Assembly: GCA_026708055.1 (NCBI GenBank) | Contig: JAPOVS010000026.1 | Location: 101,501-165,500 of the forward strand | Direction of reading: 5' to 3' | Length of the DNA: 64,000 nt | Source of the DNA: a bacterium | GTDB taxonomy: Bacteria > Actinomycetota > Acidimicrobiia > Acidimicrobiales > CATQHL01 | In this document: piece after piece, positions 26,886 to 34,427 of the stretch | Numbering within the stretch: the first letter of the stretch is position 1 | Layout: the number at the start of each line of letters is the position of its first letter | The notes under the pieces: generated by a model | The model's input: only the letters and a program-made list of their open reading frames with translations | The model's database searches: none | Told to the model about the DNA's origin: nothing | Made by a program: the position numbers and the translations under genes

Positions 26886-28045
26886 ACTTCCGCTTCAGCG
26901 AGGAGCAACTCGCCTTCCGCCGGATGCTGCGTGACTGGGTGGAGCGGGAGTGCCCCAAGTCGGTCGCCCGCGACCTCGAGGCCGCCGAGGGACAGTACCC
27001 GTTCGAACTCTGGGACAGGATGACGACGGCCGGACTGCATGCCATCGGCATCGATCCCGCCTACGGCGGCCAAGGGGGGACGGCGGTGGATCAGGCGCTG
27101 CTGTGCCAGGAACTCGGACGGTCGCTCGCCGGGCTGACTTGGATCTGGGGCATCTCCTCATTCGCCGGGGCGAAGTCGCTCAGCACCTTCGGATCCGACG
27201 AGCAGAAGGAGCGCTTCCTCCCCGACCTGGCCGCGGGCAGGCTGCGCTTCGCCATCTCGGTGACCGAACCCGGCGGCGGCACCGACCTGCTGGGCGCACT
27301 GCGCACCACCGCCGAGCGCTGCGACGGCGGCTGGCGCATCTCCGGACGCAAGATCTGGTGCACGGCGGCGGCGCAGTCCGACTACCTGCTGCTGCTGGCC
27401 CGCTCGGACCCCGACCCGCCGCGCCCGAGTATGGGTACCACGGTGTTCCTGGTCCCCCAGCCCACGAGCGGTCTCGAACTCACGTCGATCCCCAAGCTGG
27501 GCATGCGGGCCGTGCCCTCCTACGAGGTCTATCTCGACGAGGTCTTCGTGCCCGACGAGTTGGTGCTGGGCGAGGCCGGGCGCGGCTGGCACCAGCTGCT
27601 GGCCTCGCTGAACAACGAGCGGATCCTGGTGGCGGCACTGTGCTGTGGCGTGCTGGAAGGCGTGCTGGAGGAGGCGGTGGCCCACCTCACCGAGCGGGAG
27701 GCGTTCGGCCGCCGGCTCGGCGAGTTCCAGGCTCTGCAGCACTACGTTGCCGACATCAGGATGTGGCAGCGGCAAGCGGAACTGGTCACCTACGAGGCCG
27801 CCTGGCTGCAGTCGATCGGCGAGCCCTGCGGGACCGAGGCCACGATGGCCAAGGTGCTGGCCTCGGAGTACGCCGTCGGCGCCGCTGACCTGGGCATCCA
27901 GATGCTCGGCGGCATGGGCTACGCCGCCGAGACGCACATGCAGCGCTACTGGCGCGACACCCGCATCTACCGCATCGCCCCCATCAACAACGAGATGGCC
28001 CGCAGCCTCATCGCCGAGTCCTGCGGCCTGCCGAGAGGTCTGTGA
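26882..28045 (+). CDS. Acyl-CoA dehydrogenase
   Basis: A 387-residue flavoenzyme. It starts VNFRFSEEQLAFRRML, typical of the family, and shows ISVTEPGGGTDLLGALRTTA, RKIWCTAAAQSD, RGWHQLLASLNNERIL and the C-terminal GGMGYAAETHMQRYWRDTRI. It oxidises an acyl-CoA thioester to the enoyl-CoA; chain length cannot be told. GTG 26882 overlaps the mrp stop, so the two are translationally coupled despite unrelated roles. A long frame that appears to fuse it to mrp is caused by the lack of stops in the alternate frame of mrp. Confidence 0.92.
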   Translation: MNFRFSEEQLAFRRMLRDWVERECPKSVARDLEAAEGQYPFELWDRMTTAGLHAIGIDPAYGGQGGTAVDQALLCQELGRSLAGLTWIWGISSFAGAKSLSTFGSDEQKERFLPDLAAGRLRFAISVTEPGGGTDLLGALRTTAERCDGGWRISGRKIWCTAAAQSDYLLLLARSDPDPPRPSMGTTVFLVPQPTSGLELTSIPKLGMRAVPSYEVYLDEVFVPDELVLGEAGRGWHQLLASLNNERILVAALCCGVLEGVLEEAVAHLTEREAFGRRLGEFQALQHYVADIRMWQRQAELVTYEAAWLQSIGEPCGTEATMAKVLASEYAVGAADLGIQMLGGMGYAAETHMQRYWRDTRIYRIAPINNEMARSLIAESCGLPRGL

Positions 28046-28057
28046 GGGGGACATAGC

Positions 28058-29485
28058 GTGGGCGCGGTGAGCGACAGCCGGAGCACGGCGCCGCAATCGG
28101 TGACCGGGGACGGGGCCCGGCCTCCCAGCGTCGACTCGCTGGCGCAGTCCCTGGCCCCCAGCGGCCTGCCCCACGGGTTGCTGGTTGACGCCGCCCGTGC
28201 CGCCATCGCCGCCGGCGACCCGGGCAGCGCCGCCGAGCGCGCCGAGGCCATCGGGCGATCGCTGCTGCGCCCCGTCATCAATGCGACGGGAGTTCTGCTG
28301 CACACCAACCTGGGTCGGGCGCCGCTGGGCGCTGCCCCGGGCGGGGCTGTCGGGCCGGTCGGGGCGCCAGTCCCCCCGACCCGCTACAGCAACCTGGAGT
28401 CCGACGGCGAGGACCGGCAGGCGACCACCGCGGTCAAGCACCCGCCCCCGATCCGCTACAGCAACCTTGAGTTCGACACCGAGCGCGGCGCCCGCGGCGA
28501 CCGTCACAGCCATGCCGGGGGCCTGCTGGCGCGGCTCTGCGGGGCCGAGGCCGCCCTGGTGGTGAACAACTGCGCCGCCGCGGTCACCTTGGTGCTGGGT
28601 GCGCTCGCAGCAGGGCGCGGCGTGGCGGTCAGCCGCGGCGAACTGGTGGAGATCGGCGGCGGCTTCCGGGTGCCGGAGATCGTGGCGCAGTCCGGGGCGC
28701 GGCTGGTGGAGGTCGGCACCACGAACCGCACCCGGCGTCGGGACTACACGGCCGCCACCGAGGCCGGCGAGGTGGCGCTGTGCCTAAGGGTGCACCAGTC
28801 CAACTACCGCATCGTGGGCTTCACCGAGGCGCCCAACGTCGCCGAGCTGGCCGACCTGGGCGTGCCGCTGGTGGTCGACATCGGCTCGGGTCTGCTGGAC
28901 GAGGCCTGCCAGTGGCTGGCGGGAGGGCCGCCGGCGTGGCTGCGCGGCGAGCCCGCTGCCCGCCAGACCCTCGCCGCCGGGGCCGACCTGGTGACCTTCT
29001 CGGGCGACAAGCTGCTCGGCGGTCCGCAGGCGGGCATCATCGCCGGCAGCGCCGAGTCGGTGGCGCGCTGCGCCCGCCATCCCCTCGCCCGGGCCTTCCG
29101 GGCCGGCGGCCTGGTGCTGGCCGAGTTGCAGACCCTGGCCCTCACCTACCTGCACCGGCGCGGCCAGGACATCCCTTTCTGGAATATGGCCACACGCCCG
29201 GTGGCGGAGCTGCGGGCCCGCGCCGAGGCGCTCGGCGTCGGCGAGGTGTGCGACATGGCGGCCACCACCGGCGGCGGCACCCTGCCGGGCACCGAGATCC
29301 CCTCGGCGGGCATCGTGCTGGACGGCGACCGGGCCGCGGCCCTGCGCGACAACGAGGTTCCGGTCATCGCCCGCGTCGCCGGGCAGCGCACCTACCTGGA
29401 CCTGCGCACCGTCGACCCCGCCGACGACGCCATCGTGGCCGCCGCCGCCCGCCGAGTCTGCGCCACCGTGGAGACTCCCGCGTGA
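28058..29485 (+). CDS. selA: L-seryl-tRNA(Sec) selenium transferase with an internal duplication
   Basis: A 475-residue PLP enzyme that turns Ser-tRNA(Sec) into Sec-tRNA(Sec) with selenophosphate. It has INATGVLLHTNLGRAPL, ALVVNNCAAAVTLVLGAL, CLRVHQSNYRIVGFTEAP and the PLP lysine in TFSGDKLLGGPQAGII. Between HTNLGRAPL and the normal RYSNLEFD...HSHAGGLL block lies an extra 24-codon copy of that block (RYSNLESDGEDRQ) in which the conserved DRHSH part is lost. GTG 28058 is the likely start. selB follows, with tRNA-Sec 9.4 kb away. Confidence 0.9.
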   Translation: MGAVSDSRSTAPQSVTGDGARPPSVDSLAQSLAPSGLPHGLLVDAARAAIAAGDPGSAAERAEAIGRSLLRPVINATGVLLHTNLGRAPLGAAPGGAVGPVGAPVPPTRYSNLESDGEDRQATTAVKHPPPIRYSNLEFDTERGARGDRHSHAGGLLARLCGAEAALVVNNCAAAVTLVLGALAAGRGVAVSRGELVEIGGGFRVPEIVAQSGARLVEVGTTNRTRRRDYTAATEAGEVALCLRVHQSNYRIVGFTEAPNVAELADLGVPLVVDIGSGLLDEACQWLAGGPPAWLRGEPAARQTLAAGADLVTFSGDKLLGGPQAGIIAGSAESVARCARHPLARAFRAGGLVLAELQTLALTYLHRRGQDIPFWNMATRPVAELRARAEALGVGEVCDMAATTGGGTLPGTEIPSAGIVLDGDRAAALRDNEVPVIARVAGQRTYLDLRTVDPADDAIVAAAARRVCATVETPA

Positions 29486-29506
29486 GTGAGGCAGCAAGCT
29501 CTCTCA

Positions 29507-29695
29507 TCATTCCGACGAAAGCCGGAATCCAGGACTCTCGCCACCCAGCCGGCGCTGCCCGTGGATCACGCAGCACGCTCCTGGGAGACTGCTGAACAAT
29601 GCGGCATTTCCAGTATCCGTCATTCCGGCGCAGGCCGGAATCCAGGACTCTCGCCACCCGGCCGGCGCTGCCCGTGGATTACGCAGCACGCTCCT
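29507..29695 (+). repeat. Direct repeat of 76 bp (two units) carrying palindromic repeat copies D and E
   Basis: Units 29507-29582 and 29620-29695 are almost identical (about 70 of 76 positions by eye), 113 bp apart. Each begins with the 27-bp palindrome in inverse orientation (29506-29531 and 29618-29644) and continues with GGACTCTCGCCACCC and a shared tail ending GCAGCACGCTCCT. The region fills the gap between selA and selB. This shows that the palindrome can spread or duplicate together with a longer flank. Confidence 0.85.
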
Positions 29696-29718
29696 AGTCC
29701 TCCCGAGTCGAGGCCACC

Positions 29719-31476
29719 GTGCACGTCGTCGCCACCGCCGGCCATGTGGACCACGGCAAGTCCACGCTGGTCAAGGCCCTGACCGGCACCGACCCCGACC
29801 GCTTCGAGGAGGAACGCCGCCGCGGGCTGACGATCGACCTGGGTTTCGCCGCCGCCGAACTGCCCAGCGGGCGACGCTGCGCCATCGTGGATGTGCCGGG
29901 TCACATCAGGTTCATCAGGAACATGCTTGCGGGCGTGGGCGCGGTGGACGCCTGCATCTTCGTCGTCGCCGCCACCGAGGGCTGGAAGCCGCAGTCGGAG
30001 GAGCACCTGCGCATCCTCGAGTTGCTGGGCATCGCCAGCGGACTGGCAGTGCTCACCAAAGTGGACCTCGTCGACGAGGAACTCGTCGAGATCGCCCGCC
30101 TCGACGTCTCCGACCACTTGGCAGGCACGTTCCTGGAGGGCGCCGAGACCGTGGCGACCGACAGCGTCTCGGGGACCGGCATGGACGGCTTCGCCGCGGC
30201 TCTGGACCGCTTGCTGGCGCGCACGCCTACGGCTGCCGACACCGGCCGTCCGCGCTTGTGGGTGGACCGCTCGTTCGTTGCGCCAGGGGCGGGCACCGTG
30301 GTCACCGGCACCCTCACGGGCGGAACCGTCGCCACCGGCGACGAGTTGGTCGTCCGGCCGGGACGTCGGCGCGTGCGGGTGCGCGCCATCCAGAGCCTCT
30401 ACGCCACCCAACCCAGCGTGGGTCCCGGCCGTCGGGCCGCCCTGAACCTCGTCGGCGTCAGCCACGGCGACCTGGGGCGCGGCCATGTGGTCGTCCGGGA
30501 GGATCAGTGGCACCTGACCCGCACCGTGGACGCCTCCCTGGCCGTGCTCGAATCGCTGGACCACGAGGTGAGCCGGCGAGGCGCCTACGTGGCCTACCTG
30601 GGCGCGGGCGAGTTCAGCGTGCGCATGCGCATCCTGGGAGGCGAGTCGCTGCGGCCGGGCAGCCAGGGCGCAGTGCGCCTGCACCTTCCCTGCCGGCTGC
30701 CGCTGCGGCCCGGTGACCGCTTCGTGCTGCGCGAGAGCGGGCGGGCCGAGACGGTCGGCGGCGGTGAGATCCTCGACGTGGACCCGCGCCTTCCCGCCGC
30801 GGTCGCTCGGCCCGATCGCTCGGTGGACCGGGTCATCGCCGAGCGCGGCTGGGTGCGCCCCGACGACCTGTGGCGCCTGACCGGCGAGCGGCGGGCACCG
30901 AACCTCGCGGGCTGGGTGGTCGACCCTGTGACGCTGCAGGAAACGCAGGACGAGATCCGGGCGCGGATCGCCGACGCGGCGGGCCTGGGGCTCGACTTGG
31001 CCGGCCTCAGCGAGCAGGAGCGCGCCGTGGCCGAGCACCTCGACGACGTCGTCGTCGAAGCCGGACGGGCGCACCCCGCCCGTCGGACCGACACGCTGGC
31101 CGAGCACCCGTTCCTGGCCGCGCTGGCTCAGCAGCCCTTCTCGCCCCCCGAACCGGCCGCGCCGGGCGTCCCCGCGGTGGCCCCGGAGGAGTTGCGGGAG
31201 ATGCTGCGACGGGGGCTGGTGGTGTCACTGGACGGTGTGATCTTCCCGGCGGTCGCCCTCGACCGGGCCACCGAGGAGGTCACCCGGCTGCTCGAGACGT
31301 GTCCTGAGGGTTTCACCGTGGCCGAGTTCCGCGACGCCGTCGGGACGACCCGGAAGTACGCCCTGCCGCTGCTGGCGGCTCTGGACGCCGGCGGCATGAC
31401 CCGCCGCCGCGGCGACCTCCGCATAGCCGGCCGCCGCCTCCCCGGCCGGCAAGCGCCACATGGGGGCATCGACTGA
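29719..31476 (+). CDS. selB: Selenocysteine-specific elongation factor
   Basis: A 585-residue translation GTPase that delivers Sec-tRNA(Sec) to UGA codons. G1 is [17 protein letters not shown]2 [12 protein letters not shown]3 [12 protein letters not shown] and G4 [10 protein letters not shown]. Beta domains follow ([18 protein letters not shown]). The C-terminal ~220 residues form winged helices that read the SECIS hairpin ([20 protein letters not shown]). GTG 29719 matches the family start. No selenoprotein gene is obvious in the window. Confidence 0.95.
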   Translation: MHVVATAGHVDHGKSTLVKALTGTDPDRFEEERRRGLTIDLGFAAAELPSGRRCAIVDVPGHIRFIRNMLAGVGAVDACIFVVAATEGWKPQSEEHLRILELLGIASGLAVLTKVDLVDEELVEIARLDVSDHLAGTFLEGAETVATDSVSGTGMDGFAAALDRLLARTPTAADTGRPRLWVDRSFVAPGAGTVVTGTLTGGTVATGDELVVRPGRRRVRVRAIQSLYATQPSVGPGRRAALNLVGVSHGDLGRGHVVVREDQWHLTRTVDASLAVLESLDHEVSRRGAYVAYLGAGEFSVRMRILGGESLRPGSQGAVRLHLPCRLPLRPGDRFVLRESGRAETVGGGEILDVDPRLPAAVARPDRSVDRVIAERGWVRPDDLWRLTGERRAPNLAGWVVDPVTLQETQDEIRARIADAAGLGLDLAGLSEQERAVAEHLDDVVVEAGRAHPARRTDTLAEHPFLAALAQQPFSPPEPAAPGVPAVAPEELREMLRRGLVVSLDGVIFPAVALDRATEEVTRLLETCPEGFTVAEFRDAVGTTRKYALPLLAALDAGGMTRRRGDLRIAGRRLPGRQAPHGGID

Positions 31477-31576
31477 CAGACGCTCCCCGCCGCTACGCCA
31501 AGTGGAAAACGAATCCACTCCGCGGCTCGCTCCGCTCGTTGCCGTTAGGTGTGTGCGCGGCCGCGCGGAGTTCGCC

Positions 31577-32356
31577 TCATCGGATGTCGGCGCTCGGCGG
31601 GGAGGGACCGTCGCCGCCGCTCGGTAAGTCTGGTTGGGCATCAGGAGCCGCCAGCGCCGGGGGCAGGGATCTCACGATGTTCGTGGTCTCCACTGCGACG
31701 GTGATCAGGCGCCGCAGGTGGCGGATCAGGTTGAACGGCTCGTCGGCCCAGACGTGCCAGCCGTTGGGATCGTCGCTGATGCCCGACGGCTTGTCGTGCT
31801 TCCGGCGGAGACTGTCGATGGCCCAGGCGAGCGGCGAGCGGCCCGACACGGTGTAGATGTGCGCGTCCGGAGGAATCTCGACCAGACGGCACCGTCCGTT
31901 GACCTCCAGGGTGCTGCGGTCCTCGGTTCTGCCTTCGCCCCGGCCCCAGCGCATCCGACCGTCGATGCGGTAGGCGTCGGGGTCGGCGCCACCCTCGTCC
32001 GGCTTTCCGTCCACGAGACAGGCCACCGGCCATTCCGGCACGGTCTCGTAGCCGATGTGCAGGTCCATCAGGGCGCGGCCGGCGGCCCGGAACGCCTCGA
32101 AGTCGGGGGCGAACGGCACCCGCGGCAGGTTGCGCTGCAGGTCGTGGCGGTACCGCTCCCGCCAGTCGGGGGCGTGCATCACGCCGTACAGGTACTCCCA
32201 GATGTCGTCCTTGCTGATGGAGTCGTCGCCGTAGTGGGATCGGAACCGTTCGAGGCACCAGTCGGTGATGTTGTCCTCGTCGGGCTGCGGTTCGTCGAGA
32301 TCGAACCCCAGAGCAAGCGTGTCGGCCACCGCCCTGCTCCCCTCAGACCGGTCCAC
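31577..32356 (-). CDS. C-terminal specificity-type domain of the type ISP enzyme, encoded separately
   Basis: A 259-residue protein matching the last part of single-chain type ISP/LlaGI-like restriction enzymes: DEDNITDWCLERFRSHYGDD, SKDDIWEYLYGVMHAPDW, RERYRHDLQRNLPRVPFAPD, LMDLHIGYETVPEWP and a final LIRHLRRLITVAVETTNIV. In relatives this follows the F..LAT..LPDL segment in the same chain. Here an upstream stop (TGA of GATCTGAACG) closes its frame. The GTG at 32356 overlaps the end of module 5 by 14 bp, so coupling to translation of module 5 is possible. No Shine-Dalgarno is seen. The extreme 3' end is duplicated at 40.65-40.74 kb. Confidence 0.7.
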   Translation of the reverse strand: MDRSEGSRAVADTLALGFDLDEPQPDEDNITDWCLERFRSHYGDDSISKDDIWEYLYGVMHAPDWRERYRHDLQRNLPRVPFAPDFEAFRAAGRALMDLHIGYETVPEWPVACLVDGKPDEGGADPDAYRIDGRMRWGRGEGRTEDRSTLEVNGRCRLVEIPPDAHIYTVSGRSPLAWAIDSLRRKHDKPSGISDDPNGWHVWADEPFNLIRHLRRLITVAVETTNIVRSLPPALAAPDAQPDLPSGGDGPSPPSADIR

Positions 32357-32970
32357 GACGGCCCGAGCGGGGCGACGCTCGCCCGCCGCCGTCGAGCACG
32401 TTCAGATCGGGCAGGTTCGCCGTCGCGAGGACTGCGAACCTGGTCCGGTTCGCCGGGCTGCTCACGAGGATCGCCTCCGGCGGGGGACGGCCCTGGTCTG
32501 CTGCGATCCCTTGATCGAAGCCAGGTCCGGCAGCGTCACGGTCGCCAGCGCCTGGAAGGTCATGTTCGACGTCCCCGAGATGAGGATCGCCTCCGTCTCG
32601 GTAGGCCGCGGGTCTGCCGCCCGGTGGCGCAGAGATCGAAGAGCCGGTCGGCGGCGACGATCCCGAACGGGAGCTGCTGCGTGAGATTGATGAGCACTGA
32701 CGGCCCCCCCCCCCGGTCAGGTTGGGCGCACCGCTTGACGCGGGATCGATCGGCAGGCCGGATCGATCGCGTGGAGGTCCGGGAGGCTCATCGCCGCGAG
32801 AATCGCGAACCTTGTTCGATTCGAGGGGCTGCTCATCAGGATCGCCGTGACCGGGGGACGAGCCGGGTCGGCTGGTTCGTCCCGGCTGCGCTGAGATCGG
32901 AGGGGATAGCTGTGGCGATCGTGCCGAAGATGGCTCGATTGTTCGGTGACGCCACGCAGAGGAACTCGTT
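32343..32970 (-). other. Array of five frame-offset homologous C-terminal modules (M1-M5)
   Basis: Reading the minus strand in all frames gives five related segments. M1 is 32970-32836 (FLCVASPNNRAIFGTIATAI...DLSAAG...VPRSRRS, stop). M2 is 32851-32717 (AILMSSPSNRTRFAILAAMS, LPDLHAID, stop). M3 is 32703-32560 (VLINLTQQLPFGIVAADRLF, DLCATG...GLPRRRRSS, stop). M4 is 32602-32462 (AILISGTSNMTFQALATVTL, PDLASI...AVPRRRRSS, stop). M5 is 32480-32343 (AILVSSPANRTRFAVLATAN, LPDLNVLD, stop). By codon phase (start position modulo 3) they are 0, 1, 0, 1 and 2. The end of one module overlaps the start of the next around a shared GGCGATCCT, read as Arg-Arg-Ser in one frame and Ala-Ile-Leu in the next. Confidence 0.8.
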
Positions 32971-34427
32971 CCGGGATCGGCGCGGGGGAATAGACTCCCG
33001 GACTGTTCGTTCGTTCGTTCGTTCGTTCGTTCGTTCGTTCGTTCGTTCGTTCGTTCGTTCGGTCGGTCGGTCGGTCGGTCGGTCGGTCGTTCGTTCGGTC
33101 GGTCGGTCGGTGCCTCTCTGTCTCGTGGGAACATCGCTGAGACGGTCCTGACCGACGACAGGATGCGATCGTCCTCGTAGAGCCAGAGCTTGGTGAACGG
33201 TCGGTAAAGCACTTCCCGGATGCGGGATTCATCGAACTCGATGCGGTGGCCGCGCTTCAGGGATTGCTTGAGGGTGCCGGTCCACTTGATCCTGTCGAGT
33301 TGATAGTTCTCTGTCGCCTCATCAATCGGTACACCCAGCTGCACGAACTCTCGGGCCTCCTCGTAGGCATCGATGAACTCATTGATGCGGGCAACGAGGT
33401 CGGTCCGGCTGAAGGAGTAGACGTACACGTCGCAGTTGGTAGCGAGGCCGAGTGCATGGACGTCTACTGCGGTGTCGCCCCTCTGATCTCGCGATCCAAG
33501 GGCGCAGACCGGCAGCAGTTGCTCGAACGTGCCGTCGGTCAGATTGACCCAGTGGTGCTCGTCGTTGAGGGGCACCGTCTGGAACTCGTCGCCGGTCACG
33601 TCGCCGAGTTGATCCAGCCACGCCAGCTTGGAATCGAGATTGGAGTACTCGGGCACCTCGGCGTAGTGGAGGGTCGCCAGCTGCGACAGGTCCCTCTCCG
33701 GGTTGCGGACCAGCACTGTGATCTGCACACCGTTGCGGGAGCCGGCACCGAAGATCTTGTCGCCCTCCCGGCGGAACTCGTCGCCGGACTTCATGGCGTC
33801 ACCGCGGAGGTTGACGACGTAGATGTCGCTGAACTCGTCCCGGAGGGCGGCTCGAATCCCCGCCAGGGACGTGCCGTTGCACAGCGAATTGGGGTGGACG
33901 AACGCCACGACACCCGGCCGAGCGGACTCGTCACCGACACCGTTCAAGCGGTCGGACGCCCAGCGGATGGCCTGGACGTAGAGGTTGCCGGCGCTCTTGC
34001 CCGCGCCACGCCCCGTGACCGCCCTGTGACGCTGCCCGTATGTCTCACGCACCCGGGCAGCCAAGGCCGGGTAGTCGATGTTGGGGTTGTCGTCGCCGGC
34101 TGACTTCTGGCCCGCCGACCACGGCGGGTTACCGACGATTACCTCGATGGGCAGGTCGTTCTGGCGCTTGACCCGCGTGGAGTTTCGGCCCATCGGCCCG
34201 AAGGTGGGCAGACGGGTGTTGTCGTTCATCAGGAACGTGTCGGTGAGGACGATCCCCTCGAACGGCTCGTAGTCGCCGGTGCGCTCCCTGTAGCCCTCCT
34301 CGATCTTGAGGGCCGCGAGGTAGTAGGCGAGCAGCACAATCTCGTTGGCATGGATCTCCGGTGCCTCGCCGGCCGCACCGATGAACTTGCGGGCGAGGTC
34401 CTCGTGGCGCACGAGGAAGTCTTCCAC
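32343..34427 (-). CDS. Methyltransferase core of the type ISP enzyme plus hypervariable tail (second frame segment)
   Basis: This 694-codon segment continues the enzyme after the G11 tract. It begins VEDFLVRHEDLARKF, then HANEIVLLAYYLAALKIEE, the N6-adenine MTase motif IV IEVIVGNPPWSAGQ, and FVHPNSLCNGTSLAGIRAAL and RIEFDESRIREVLYRPFTKL, all standard for the ISP MTase region. After AMFPRDREAP it enters the tetranucleotide tract (TDRP/TNER repeats). In the assembled state it then runs open for ~240 codons in a frame that does not encode modules 1-4, and reaches module 5 (AILVSSPANRTRFAVLAT, ANLPDLNVLD) before stopping at 32343. It needs a frame change at 34429-34439 to join the nuclease-helicase part. 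GTG 34427 is where the frame becomes meaningful, not a believable start. Confidence 0.8.
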   Translation of the reverse strand: MEDFLVRHEDLARKFIGAAGEAPEIHANEIVLLAYYLAALKIEEGYRERTGDYEPFEGIVLTDTFLMNDNTRLPTFGPMGRNSTRVKRQNDLPIEVIVGNPPWSAGQKSAGDDNPNIDYPALAARVRETYGQRHRAVTGRGAGKSAGNLYVQAIRWASDRLNGVGDESARPGVVAFVHPNSLCNGTSLAGIRAALRDEFSDIYVVNLRGDAMKSGDEFRREGDKIFGAGSRNGVQITVLVRNPERDLSQLATLHYAEVPEYSNLDSKLAWLDQLGDVTGDEFQTVPLNDEHHWVNLTDGTFEQLLPVCALGSRDQRGDTAVDVHALGLATNCDVYVYSFSRTDLVARINEFIDAYEEAREFVQLGVPIDEATENYQLDRIKWTGTLKQSLKRGHRIEFDESRIREVLYRPFTKLWLYEDDRILSSVRTVSAMFPRDREAPTDRPNERPTDRPTDRPNERTNERTNERTNERTNEQSGSLFPRADPGTSSSAWRHRTIEPSSARSPQLSPPISAQPGRTSRPGSSPGHGDPDEQPLESNKVRDSRGDEPPGPPRDRSGLPIDPASSGAPNLTGGGGRQCSSISRSSSRSGSSPPTGSSISAPPGGRPAAYRDGGDPHLGDVEHDLPGAGDRDAAGPGFDQGIAADQGRPPPEAILVSSPANRTRFAVLATANLPDLNVLDGGGRASPRSGRRGPV
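32704..32714 (-). repeat. G11 homopolymer tract between modules M2 and M3
   Basis: Eleven consecutive G on the coding strand, directly after the M2 stop (32719-32717). With 11 G the methylase frame continues to M5. By arithmetic, 10 G would lead to M4 and 12 G to M3, because all three frames after the tract are open. Confidence 0.85.
33005..33108 (-). repeat. Tetranucleotide tract, 26 units
   Basis: On the plus strand the units are GTTC x14, GGTC x7, GTTC x2 and GGTC x3 (104 bp). On the coding strand these are GACC/GAAC units with no stop in any frame, encoding TDRP and TNER repeats. Each gain or loss of one unit shifts the frame. By arithmetic 26 units keeps the methylase frame on the path to the second G tract, 25 leads to M2 and 27 to M1. 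Confidence 0.9.

Noticed and set aside
25883..28045. Apparent 720-residue fusion of an Mrp-region frame to acyl-CoA dehydrogenase
   Set aside because: The first ~330 codons are the alternate frame of mrp (Arg/Ala/Gly-rich). The dehydrogenase begins at GTG 26882.
28058..31476. Search for a selenoprotein gene near selA and selB
   Set aside because: No gene in the window with an in-frame UGA aligned to a known Sec position was found.
32343..32838. TGA codons ending modules M1-M4 read as selenocysteine, since the genome encodes SelA, SelB and tRNA-Sec
   Set aside because: The stops fall after Arg/Ser-rich endings with no Cys in related proteins, the next module is in another frame, and no SECIS-like hairpin was seen at each stop.
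33005..33108. Could the tetranucleotide array be a CRISPR or minisatellite?
   Set aside because: The unit is 4 bp with no spacers and lies inside a coding frame, so it is a simple-sequence tract.
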